From the NCBI GenBank assembly GCA_965227335.1, contig CBDDFV010000009.1, forward strand, positions 372,001-436,000: a stretch of 64,000 bases of DNA, in the 5' to 3' direction. Shown piece after piece: positions 18,991 through 26,999 of the stretch (position 1 is the stretch's first letter; the number at the start of each line of letters is the position of its first letter). A program made the position numbers and the translations under genes. This DNA comes from CBDDFV01 sp965227335. GTDB taxonomy: Bacteria; Planctomycetota; Phycisphaerae; Phycisphaerales; SM1A02. The notes under the pieces were generated by a model. It saw only the letters and a list, made by a program, of their open reading frames with translations, made no database searches and was not told where the DNA came from.

Positions 18991-19436
18991 GGTCCGCACC
19001 CCGTGCGGACCGTTGGGGGTCGCCTGCCCCGCCTCGCGGCGCTGGAACACGATCGTCGCCAGTAGGGTCCGCACCCCGTGCGGACCGTTCGGTGTCGCCT
19101 GCTCCACCTCGCGGCGCTGGAACACGATCGTCGCCAGTAGGGTCCGCACCCCGTGCGGACCGTTGGGGGTCGCCTGCCCCACCTCGCGGCGCTGGAACAC
19201 GATTGTCGCCAGTAGGGTCCGCACCCCGTGCGGACCGTTGGGGGTCGCCTGCCCCGCCTCGCGGCGCTGGAACACGATCGTCGCCAGTAGGGTCCGCACC
19301 CCGTGCGGACCGTTCGGTGTCGCCTGCCCCGCCTCGCGGCGCTGGCACACGATCGTCGCCAGTAGGGTCCGCACCCGGTGCGGACCGTTCGGGGTCGCCT
19401 ACCCCACCTCGCGGCGCTGGAACAGGATCGTCGCCA
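18987..19436. repeat. Six tandem copies of a 75-bp repeat with hairpins
   Basis: Units begin at 18987, 19062, 19137, 19212, 19287 and 19362, exactly 75 bp apart with few substitutions; copies 1 and 4 are identical. Each opens with GTAG and an 8-bp-stem hairpin, GGTCCGCA-CCCCG-TGCGGACC (CCCGG loop in the last copy). Each then carries a segment matching the final codons of the minus-strand ABC permease gene. The sixth copy is the actual 3' end of that gene. It holds the TAG stop (CTA, 19399-19401), where the other five have CAG (CTG). The array fills the space between the convergent permease and DUF4149-like genes and is probably a set of duplicated hairpin terminators. Confidence 0.95.
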
Positions 19437-20538
19437 GCCCCAGCATCGTGAGGATGTTGAACGCGCCGTACGCGCCGGCGCGAACGACGTATTCGGTCGG
19501 AATGACCCGTTTCTGCGTCACGGCGTCGGTGAGCCAGAGGACCTGGAAGTTGGGGACGACCGCGTAGGCGATGCCGTAGCCGAGGTGAGCGATGGACTCG
19601 CCGCCACGCTGGTAGTCGTCGATGGACGCCTCGTCGGTGAAGACGCGTTTGACGAGTTCGTCGGTCTGTTCCTCGCCGTTGGTGAGCCGGATCAGGCGTT
19701 CGGTGGTGACGGTCTCGACGACGCCCGCGACCTCGCCGCGATCGAGCCAGCGTTCCTCGATCTGGTGCATCGGTCGGCCGAAGAGCCAGTCGGACATCAT
19801 GCCGAGGACGAACACCGCCAGCGTCAGGCTCAGGGTCATCACCTGGCCGAGCCGGGTCGACGCCGCGATGGCGATCGAGGTCAGCACGAGAATCGCGATG
19901 AGCACCAGCACGAGGGCCAGCCAGAGACCCGGATCGAAGGCGACGGCGGGGGACTGGGGCTGGAAATTCGGGTCGAAGAGGAGCGCGAGCACGTAGGCGA
20001 GCCCCATCAGCGGGGTCGTCAGGCACAGGGCCGCGCTCGCGAAGACCTTGTTGTAGAAGTAGTTCGCCCAGATCGCGGCGCCGACGCCGAGAAGCCCGGC
20101 CCCCAGCCCGAAGACCAGCACCGGGGCGTGGAACTCATCCCGCGCCGTCTGCAGCACGCCGTGCAGGCTGACGAGCATGAAGACGAAACTCATGTAGAGC
20201 GTCGCCAGCGAGAGCGCCCCCGCGACGCCGAGAAACTTGCCGAGCACGAACACGGGCCGGCCGACCGGCTTGGAAATCACCGTGAGGGCGGTCTTGTTCT
20301 CGATCTCGCGGTTGAGGACGTTCGTCGCGATGAACGCGGCGGCGATCGCCCCGAGCAGGAACACGGACGACAGCCCCAGCCCGATCATCATCTTGTTGTC
20401 GTCTTCCATCGTGTAGCCGGACAGCGAGTTGCTGAAGACCAGGGCGAAGGTCGCCACGACCATCAGCACCAGCAGGATCGGCTGGCGGACGGATTCGAAG
20501 AACGTGTTGCGAATGATCGCAAGGATCTGTTCAAACAT
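19399..20538 (-). CDS. ABC-2 type transporter permease
   Basis: This 379-aa membrane protein has an N-terminal helix after MFEQILAIIRNTFFESVRQP, the usual opening of ABC-2/NatB-like permeases (amphipathic helix, then TM1). Then comes IATNVLNREIENKTALTVISKPVGRPVFVLGKFLGV, a cytoplasmic coupling stretch, and about five further helices. A soluble extracytoplasmic segment (about residues 255-335) lies before the last helix. It ends LATILFQRREVG, a frequent C-terminus in this family. It is divergent from the SPFH gene at 20869. No ATPase is beside it on its own strand, but the permease at 26996 shares the KPL...LGKWLGV line, so both may serve the ATPase at 25794. The 75-bp repeats derive from its 3' end. 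Confidence 0.82.
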   Translation of the reverse strand: MFEQILAIIRNTFFESVRQPILLVLMVVATFALVFSNSLSGYTMEDDNKMMIGLGLSSVFLLGAIAAAFIATNVLNREIENKTALTVISKPVGRPVFVLGKFLGVAGALSLATLYMSFVFMLVSLHGVLQTARDEFHAPVLVFGLGAGLLGVGAAIWANYFYNKVFASAALCLTTPLMGLAYVLALLFDPNFQPQSPAVAFDPGLWLALVLVLIAILVLTSIAIAASTRLGQVMTLSLTLAVFVLGMMSDWLFGRPMHQIEERWLDRGEVAGVVETVTTERLIRLTNGEEQTDELVKRVFTDEASIDDYQRGGESIAHLGYGIAYAVVPNFQVLWLTDAVTQKRVIPTEYVVRAGAYGAFNILTMLGLATILFQRREVG

Positions 20539-20868
20539 GAGTTAGGCTCGACGAGACGCCGGCGGAGCCGGGCGGAGGAGGCGTCGGCGGGCCGGCGGAC
20601 CGGCCATGAGATATGCGATCGACGCGGACCGTCGACCGCGGGTGGTACGTGGAGGCCGGAGGGGGCGTTCGAATCTTTCGAAAAAAACACGGATCGTCCC
20701 GAACTCGGACCCGGGTGACCCACGTAGGGGTGGGGTCGAAGTCCGCGCCGATAACCCGCGCGTCGCGGCCTCTCCTCCGTTTCGGCCTTCCGGCGCCGGC
20801 CCTCGGGCCCGTGTCCGGGCATTTCTTCTTTGCGGGCGACAGTCTGAGCTTGGGGCGACCGAAGCAGC
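20539..20868. other. Divergent intergenic region upstream of permease and SPFH genes
   Basis: These 330 bp separate two divergent starts (permease at 20538, SPFH protein at 20869), so promoters for both should lie here. A partly palindromic, A-rich patch (TTCGAATCTTTCGAAAAAAA, about 20669-20688) is the only low-GC stretch. A short GACCC...GGGTC repeat lies near 20719-20739. I cannot assign -35/-10 boxes with confidence, and no coding potential is convincing. Confidence 0.4.
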
Positions 20869-22965
20869 ATGCGCACTGACCATCATGCGTATCAACGGGC
20901 CGCCAGAGTCAGCGCGTTTGGCCTTCTCCTGCAAGCCGGGATCGGTCTGACGCTGCTCATTCTGGGACGGCTCCTTGGCGACACGACGCTGCAGTTTGCG
21001 TCGTATTACGTCCTTGTGGGCGGGCTGATCTGGATCAGCCTCATCGTTCTGTTCCAGCAGCACAAGCTGGAGCAGCTCGAGGCCCTCGAGCACGATGAAT
21101 TCGACGAGGAGGGGTTCTCCGCCGGCTCGGCGTTCGCGAGCGAGGCGGACGAAGACATCCGCGTCGCTCGCAAGCGGCTCCGGCGGCTGCACCAGATCGG
21201 CATGCCGATCGCGAGCCTCGTGATCGCGACGGTCCTCGGTCTCCTCGCCTGGCGTCTCTTCGCGTGGCTCGGCCGCGAGCGGATGAGCGACCTCGCCGAG
21301 GTGATCAGCTTCGACACCACCGCGAATCGCGGCTGGGCCCTCGCGATCTGCCTCGCGTTCGCCGCGATCTCCTTCATCTTCTCCCGCTTCGTGGCGGGGA
21401 TGGCGAAGCAGGCCGCGTGGTCGAATCTGCGGGGCGGCGCCGCGTACATGGTCGGCAACGCCCTCGTGCTGCTCGCCGTCGCCATCGGCATCATCTTCCG
21501 CTTCTTCGACAACGACCAGGTCATCTACGGCGTCGCGTACGCCGTGCCGGCCTTCATGGTCTTCGTCGGGGCGGAGATCGTCCTCAACTTCCTCCTGAAT
21601 CTCTACCGCCCGCGCATCCCCGGCGAATTCCCGCGGCCCGCCTTCGACTCCAAGGTGCTGAGCCTGCTCTCCGCCCCGGACTCGCTCGTGCGGTCGATCA
21701 ATGAAGCCGTCAACTACCAGTTCGGCTTCGACGTCACGAGCTCGTGGGGCTACCAGCTCCTGCTGCGGAGCTTCGGCAAGCTCATCGCGTTCAGCGTGAT
21801 CGTCATCGTGCTCATGAACATGGTGGTGATCGTCGAACCCGAACAGAAGGCGGTGAAGCTCGCGGGCGGTCGCATCGTGAACGAGACGGTCTACGACTCC
21901 GGCCTCGTCTGGAAACTGCCGTGGCCGCTTCAGACCGTCGAGATCGTCAACGTCAGCGAAGTCCGGAAGCTCAAGCTCACCGCGACCGCGTTCGGACGCA
22001 ATCAGATCGACCTCTGGCAGAGCCAGATGGAATCGGACCTCGAGTTCGAACCGTTCCTCGTGACGTGGGATCCGCGGAGCGCGGCGGAAAGCGCGGCCGG
22101 GCAGGCCGACTTCGTGTCCGACCAGTACGCCCTCGTCGACGCCGAGATCTCCGTGCAGTACCGCGTCAAGGATGGCGACGGGCTCCTGAACTACCTCCAG
22201 TTCTCCTCCGACGAGCGGGCCCGGCGGGCGCGGATCTCCGAACGCGAACAGGCGCTCAAGGCCCTCGCGTTGCGGGAGATCACGCAGAAGATGGCCCAGC
22301 TCGAGCTCGATGATGCGATCGGCGACCGCCGGGCGGAAGTCGCCCGCGTCCTTCGCGACCAGGTGCAGGCGTCGTTCGATGCGAACGGCACGGGCGTGGA
22401 GGTGGTCGCGGTCACCGTGACGATGCTCCGTCCCGCGGGCGAGTCGATCGCGGCGTGGGTCTCGCTGCCGGTCGACAAGGAGGCCCGCAAGGAGATTCTC
22501 GCGGTCCAGCAGGGCCAGTTGCTGCAGGGGCTCGCGTCGGCGGTGGGGGATCCCGAGAAGGCGGACGTGATCTCCGCGGCGATCGATGCGTACGACGCGC
22601 TGATCGAAGCGGGGGCCGACGATGAAGCGCTGGCGGAGCAGCGGCTCGAGATCGAGGCGTTGATCACCGCCGCGGGCGGCGAGGTGGCGCAGGCGATCAA
22701 CATCGCGGAGCGCGACCGCTGGGTGACGCAGCTCGGCGCCCTCGCCCGACGAAACGAAGTGCTCGGCGAACGAGCGATCTTCGAGGCCGCCCCCGAGATC
22801 TACAAGGAGCGTCTCACCATGGCCGTGCTCGGCCGGACGCTCGAACGTGTGAACAAGTACATCCTGTCCATCGATCCGGAGCGGGTCCGCTTCGAGACTG
22901 ATCTGAAACCGGTCGACTCCCTCCTTTCCGTTGACCAGGCTCTCCGCGGAGAAGGCGAAAAATGA
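20869..22965 (+). CDS. Multi-pass membrane protein with SPFH/band-7 domain
   Basis: The 698-aa protein combines an unusual membrane N-terminus with an SPFH domain. Two helices at residues 13-62, a charged loop (EALEHDEFDEE), and four or five further helices up to about residue 245 precede a single helix (LIAFSVIVIVLMNMVVI, about 305-321). It then runs straight into the band-7 fold: VEPEQKAVKLAGGRIVNETVYDSGLVWKLPWP. A predicted helical region with repeated Glu/Ala/Arg (residues 440-600) should oligomerise. Standard HflK has only one helix before the domain, so the membrane part is extra. It is first of three adjacent SPFH genes, and its stop overlaps the next start (ATGA). The likely role is a membrane scaffold or protease regulator; no catalytic motif is visible. 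Confidence 0.85.
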   Translation: MRTDHHAYQRAARVSAFGLLLQAGIGLTLLILGRLLGDTTLQFASYYVLVGGLIWISLIVLFQQHKLEQLEALEHDEFDEEGFSAGSAFASEADEDIRVARKRLRRLHQIGMPIASLVIATVLGLLAWRLFAWLGRERMSDLAEVISFDTTANRGWALAICLAFAAISFIFSRFVAGMAKQAAWSNLRGGAAYMVGNALVLLAVAIGIIFRFFDNDQVIYGVAYAVPAFMVFVGAEIVLNFLLNLYRPRIPGEFPRPAFDSKVLSLLSAPDSLVRSINEAVNYQFGFDVTSSWGYQLLLRSFGKLIAFSVIVIVLMNMVVIVEPEQKAVKLAGGRIVNETVYDSGLVWKLPWPLQTVEIVNVSEVRKLKLTATAFGRNQIDLWQSQMESDLEFEPFLVTWDPRSAAESAAGQADFVSDQYALVDAEISVQYRVKDGDGLLNYLQFSSDERARRARISEREQALKALALREITQKMAQLELDDAIGDRRAEVARVLRDQVQASFDANGTGVEVVAVTVTMLRPAGESIAAWVSLPVDKEARKEILAVQQGQLLQGLASAVGDPEKADVISAAIDAYDALIEAGADDEALAEQRLEIEALITAAGGEVAQAINIAERDRWVTQLGALARRNEVLGERAIFEAAPEIYKERLTMAVLGRTLERVNKYILSIDPERVRFETDLKPVDSLLSVDQALRGEGEK

Positions 22966-24275
22966 ACAAGCTCATCGCCGTTGTCATCGGCGCCGCGCTC
23001 TTGCTGCTGCTCCTCCTCTTCAGCACCACGTACACGGTGTCGTACCACCAGGTCGCGATCAAGACGCGCTTCGGCCAGACGGGCGAAGGCGACGAGTCCG
23101 TGGTGCGCGAGCCGGGGCTGAAGTTCAAGCTCCCGTTCTTTGCGGACCGCGTTGAACTGCTCGACACCCGCGTGCAGCTCATCGAGTCGCCGCTCAAGAC
23201 CGCGCCGACCGCCGACGACCAGCAGGTCGTGATCAAGGCGTTCCTGCTCTGGCGGGTCGACGAAGAGGGCGACGGTCCGGTGCAGTTCATGCGGAGCTAC
23301 GCCGACCGTGCGGACGCGGAGGAAAAGCTGCGCGATCAGCTCGAGTCCGCCCTCAGCGCCGCGAGCCGCTACACGTTCAACGACTTCATCGGCGAGAACA
23401 ACAAGGTCGCAGAAATCGAGGACGCCGTGCAGCAGGAGCTGACGCGAAACCTCTCGACCGGCGTGGCCCCCGTGATGGTCGGCTTCTCGCAGATCATGCT
23501 GCCGCAGAAGACGAGCGTCGCAGTCCTCCGCCGCATGTCCGCCGAACGTGAATCGCTGGCCCGGAGCGAACGTTCGAAAGGGCAGGCGGAAGCGGCGCGG
23601 ATTCGCGGTCTCGCCAACACGAAGATGGAGAAGATCCGGGCGTTCGCCGGACAACGCGCCGAGGACATTCGGGCGAAGGGCAACACCAAGGCGGAAGAGT
23701 ACTTGAAGGAAATGAACGCCGCGCCGGAACTGGCGATCTTCCTCACCTGGCTCGACGCCCTCGAGAAGATGCTCTCGCAGTACACCACGATCGTACTCGA
23801 CACCAGCAGCGCCCCGACCCATCTCCTCGATCTCAAGTCGCCGCAGTCGCCCAGCGGCATTCCCATGCCGGTCGGCGCGGCGGCCCCGCTCGCCCCGCTT
23901 CAGCAAGGCGCGGCGCCGGGCCCGGACGCGGCTGACCGCTTCGCCGACGCCGCGCTCGCTCAGCAGGCCGTCGACGTCGCGCTTCGCGCCGCCCAGCTCA
24001 GCGAGACCACCGTGGCCCTCGCCGATCGCCTCAACCGCGACGCCGGCGACGAGACGATCGATCCGGTCGTTCGCGCGGCGGTCGCCCGCTGGCTCGACGC
24101 CGTGCGCATCACGCTCGAGTCTTCGCTCGACCTGATCGCCGGCGACGTCGACGCGACGGCGCTCGAAGCGTTCGCCGCGTGGATCGACGACCAGGAGACC
24201 CAGGCCCGTGCGTTTGCGAACACGCTCGGCGTGACTGACATCGTCGCCGCCGATCGCGCCGGCCTGAACGACTGA
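22962..24275 (+). CDS. HflC-like SPFH/band-7 protein
   Basis: The 437-aa protein resembles HflC closely. One N-terminal helix (IAVVIGAALLLLLLLFSTTY) leads to SYHQVAIKTRFGQ and EPGLKFKLPFFADRVELLDTRVQ. The later part has the HflC signature around VLRRMSAERESLARSERSKGQAEAARIRG and a KAEEYLKEMNAAPELAIFLTWLDALEKML region. HflC with HflK forms a periplasmic cage around FtsH in E. coli. About 105 extra C-terminal residues, acidic and helical (from about residue 330), are not in the E. coli protein. Translation is coupled with the upstream SPFH gene. No ftsH is in the window, so the partner is unknown. Confidence 0.87.
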   Translation: MNKLIAVVIGAALLLLLLLFSTTYTVSYHQVAIKTRFGQTGEGDESVVREPGLKFKLPFFADRVELLDTRVQLIESPLKTAPTADDQQVVIKAFLLWRVDEEGDGPVQFMRSYADRADAEEKLRDQLESALSAASRYTFNDFIGENNKVAEIEDAVQQELTRNLSTGVAPVMVGFSQIMLPQKTSVAVLRRMSAERESLARSERSKGQAEAARIRGLANTKMEKIRAFAGQRAEDIRAKGNTKAEEYLKEMNAAPELAIFLTWLDALEKMLSQYTTIVLDTSSAPTHLLDLKSPQSPSGIPMPVGAAAPLAPLQQGAAPGPDAADRFADAALAQQAVDVALRAAQLSETTVALADRLNRDAGDETIDPVVRAAVARWLDAVRITLESSLDLIAGDVDATALEAFAAWIDDQETQARAFANTLGVTDIVAADRAGLND

Positions 24276-24305
24276 ACGACCCCGTATCCCGTACGAGACT
24301 GACTG

Positions 24306-25781
24306 ATGGCTGATCCCAACGATCCCAACCTGCACCAGCTGCCCGAGGACGACGGTACGCCGATCGAAGAGGAGCCGATGGAGGTCGAAGCGCCCCGGCG
24401 CGCCGCCTCCGCCGAGTTCATCGTCGACACCGAGGTCGGCGCGGAAGCCGCCCTCCGGGAGGCGATGGACCCCGCCAACCAGTCGCTCGCGGAAGCGTTG
24501 CGGCTGAGTTACCGCGTCCTCCAGGTCGTCATCGCGGCCCTGGTGCTCCTCTTTCTGTTCTCCGGCTTCCAGACCGTCGAAAGCGGTCAGACCGGCGTGA
24601 TGCTGCGCTGGGGCCGCATTCTCGAGAAGGGCGACGGGCGCGAAGCGCTCGAGCCGGGCCTGCACTTCAGTGCGTGGCCCTATCCCGCGGGACAGTTCAT
24701 CATCTTCGGCGAGTCCGGCGAAGCGAACCTCGAGAACGCGTTCTTCCCGCAGGTCGGCACGGCCGTGAACGCGCTGGAAGCCGCCGCCGGTCAGGCGAAC
24801 GTCAACAACGGCGTCTCCCCCGGCAGCGTCGGCGCGCTGCTGACCCGCGACGGCGATCTCGCCCACATGAAGATCGCGGCGAGCTACGACATCCTCGACG
24901 CCGGCGACTACGTGCGCACGCTGCCGCCGGCCTCCGTGAACGCCATCGTCGAAACCGCCGTCCGACGGGCCGCCATCCACGTGGCGTCGACGCTGGCGTT
25001 GCAGGACATCATTGATCTCTCCGACGAGAACCGCCGCGCCATCCGTGATCGGGCCCAGAATCTCCTCGACGAGCTCGACTGCGGCGTCCTCCTCGCCGAC
25101 GTCAACGTGACCCAGACCGCCCCGCCGCTCGCGGTGCTGAAGGTGTGGAACAACCTGCAGCAGGCGCGGCAGGAGTCGCAGGCGACCATCTCGGAGGCGC
25201 AGGATCAGGCGTCGCGCGATCTGATCGCGGTGGCGGGTGAGAGCTACGACGAGTTGATCGCCCTGATCGATGAGTACGAGGCCGCCCTCGAACGCGACGA
25301 CGCCGCCGCGTCCGACGCCGTCTTCGACCGGATCAACCTCGCCCTCGACGAGGCGAAAGGCGAAGAGGTCAACACGATCATCGGACGCGCGAAGTCGTAC
25401 GAGTCGGACATCGAACTGACGCTCGGGGCGGAGGCGAAGCGCTTCGCGAGCCTGCTCCCGTCGTACCGGGAGAACCCGGACGTCTTCGTGCGGACCCGCT
25501 GGCTCGAGACCTACGGCCGCGTCATGAACCGGCCCGACACCGAACGGTTCATCGTGCCCGACGGCATCAGGGAGATCTCACTCGCCACCGTCGGCATCCG
25601 CGACGTGCAGGAAGCGCGGCGTGACATGCGTCTGAACCAGCGGGACGCCGAAGCGATGGGCAACGCCCGGTTCCGGCCCGGCGACCTCATCCCGACGTAC
25701 GACCAGCTTCGCGACGGCGGCCCCGGTCGACGACTCAGCCGCGAGCAGGTCGAGGCGCAGAACGAACGGAACAACAACTGA
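24306..25781 (+). CDS. HflK-like SPFH/band-7 protein
   Basis: This is the third SPFH protein in the row (491 aa). An acidic cytoplasmic leader of about 70 residues (QLPEDDGTPIEEEP...) precedes one helix (VLQVVIAALVLLFLFSGFQTV) and the band-7 start VESGQTGVMLRWGRILEKGDG...LEPGLHFSAWPYP. This is the HflK-like order (polar leader, one helix, domain). A helical part (residues 280-400) is rich in Ala, Glu and Arg, and the tail is basic and polar. It begins 30 bp after the HflC-like gene and ends 12 bp before the ABC ATPase gene. The four genes thus look like one transcript. The reason for three SPFH paralogues together is not evident. Confidence 0.86.
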   Translation: MADPNDPNLHQLPEDDGTPIEEEPMEVEAPRRAASAEFIVDTEVGAEAALREAMDPANQSLAEALRLSYRVLQVVIAALVLLFLFSGFQTVESGQTGVMLRWGRILEKGDGREALEPGLHFSAWPYPAGQFIIFGESGEANLENAFFPQVGTAVNALEAAAGQANVNNGVSPGSVGALLTRDGDLAHMKIAASYDILDAGDYVRTLPPASVNAIVETAVRRAAIHVASTLALQDIIDLSDENRRAIRDRAQNLLDELDCGVLLADVNVTQTAPPLAVLKVWNNLQQARQESQATISEAQDQASRDLIAVAGESYDELIALIDEYEAALERDDAAASDAVFDRINLALDEAKGEEVNTIIGRAKSYESDIELTLGAEAKRFASLLPSYRENPDVFVRTRWLETYGRVMNRPDTERFIVPDGIREISLATVGIRDVQEARRDMRLNQRDAEAMGNARFRPGDLIPTYDQLRDGGPGRRLSREQVEAQNERNNN

Positions 25782-25793
25782 TCGCGAGCCCCC

Positions 25794-26999
25794 ATGGTCC
25801 AGATTTCATCCTCATCATCACCGGAGAAGATCGTCGAAGCGGTCGGTCTGACCAAGATCTTCCGCGACTTCTGGTTCCGCACCAAGGCGCGGGCGGTCGA
25901 CAACATCACCTTCGACATCAACGCCCACGAGATCTTCGGCCTGCTCGGTCCCAACGGCTCCGGCAAGAGCACGACGATCAAGATGATCCTCGGTCTGCTC
26001 CACAAGACCTCGGGCCGGCTCACGGTGTTCGGCAAGCTCCCGAGCGACGTCGCCATCAAGCGCCGCATCGGCTTTCTTCCGGAGGAGTCGTACCTCTACC
26101 GCTTCCTCAATGCGGAGGAGACGCTCGACTACTACGGCAAGCTGTTCGGTCTCGACCGCCGCGCACGGAAACGCCGGACCGGCGAACTGCTGGAGATGGT
26201 CGGTCTGACGCAGGTGGCGCACCGCGCGATCGGCGAGTACTCGAAGGGCATGACGCGTCGGATCGGCATCGCGCAGGCGCTGATCAACGACCCCGACTTC
26301 CTGATTCTCGACGAACCGACCTCGGGCCTCGACCCCATCGGCACCCGCCAGGTGAAGGACCTGATTCTCGAACTCGGACGGCGGGGCAAGACCATTCTGC
26401 TCAGCTCCCACCTGCTGGCGGACGTCGAGGACGTCTGCGACCGCATCGTCATGCTCTACGGCGGCAAGATCCGGGCGGAGGGGACGGCGGAACAACTGCT
26501 CGAGGACACCCAGACCACGCTGATTCGGACGCCCCGCCTCACCGCGGAGACCATCCAGCGGATCGAGGCGATGCTGGAAGCGCAGGGCATGACGATCGAA
26601 GGCGTCGAGTCGCCGCGCCAGAAGCTCGAGCAGCTGTTCCTCGACATCGTGGAGCAGGCGCGACAGGAGCAGGTGGCGACGTCCGGCGCGACGCACGGCG
26701 GCGAGACCGCGGCGTTTCTCAAGGCGGAAGACGCCGAGGGCGAACAGCTTGTCGATGTCCTCAGCCGCGCCGATGACGCGCCCGTGCGGGCGCGGGAGGC
26801 GACGGCCGACCAGACGCCGGAGGTCGACGAGGCGGCGGAGCGCGACGAGGTGCTCACCGAACTGCTCGAAGAAAAGAAGCCCGAAACGGCGCCCCGCGTG
26901 CGCGAGAAGTCGGACGCGCCGCATGATGCGCCGGTCGACGTGGACGACTCCGTGATCCGCTCGCTGCTCGGCGACGAGAAGAAGGACGGCGGCTCGTGA
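25794..26999 (+). CDS. ABC transporter ATP-binding protein
   Basis: The 401-aa protein has one ABC-ATPase domain (residues 10-235). Walker A is GPNGSGKST, the Q-loop region is IGFLPEESYLYRFL, the signature motif is YSKGMTRR (a variant of LSGGQ common in ABC-2 exporters), and Walker B is FLILDEPTSGLDP with a switch His in LLSSHLL. From about residue 290 there is an acidic, low-complexity tail (100 residues, many E, D, A and R) that may regulate the enzyme or bind another protein. Its stop overlaps the GTG start of the permease that follows, so the two should form a transporter. Substrate unknown. Confidence 0.9.
   Translation: MVQISSSSSPEKIVEAVGLTKIFRDFWFRTKARAVDNITFDINAHEIFGLLGPNGSGKSTTIKMILGLLHKTSGRLTVFGKLPSDVAIKRRIGFLPEESYLYRFLNAEETLDYYGKLFGLDRRARKRRTGELLEMVGLTQVAHRAIGEYSKGMTRRIGIAQALINDPDFLILDEPTSGLDPIGTRQVKDLILELGRRGKTILLSSHLLADVEDVCDRIVMLYGGKIRAEGTAEQLLEDTQTTLIRTPRLTAETIQRIEAMLEAQGMTIEGVESPRQKLEQLFLDIVEQARQEQVATSGATHGGETAAFLKAEDAEGEQLVDVLSRADDAPVRAREATADQTPEVDEAAERDEVLTELLEEKKPETAPRVREKSDAPHDAPVDVDDSVIRSLLGDEKKDGGS

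Noticed and set aside
18427..19374. 315-codon minus-strand ORF through the repeat array as a real gene
   Set aside because: Its repeats are copied from the permease C-terminus and the rest is antisense to two membrane-protein genes; it has no start signal.
18987..19436. 75-bp repeats as a CRISPR array
   Set aside because: The units are contiguous with no unique spacers and are copies of a coding end.
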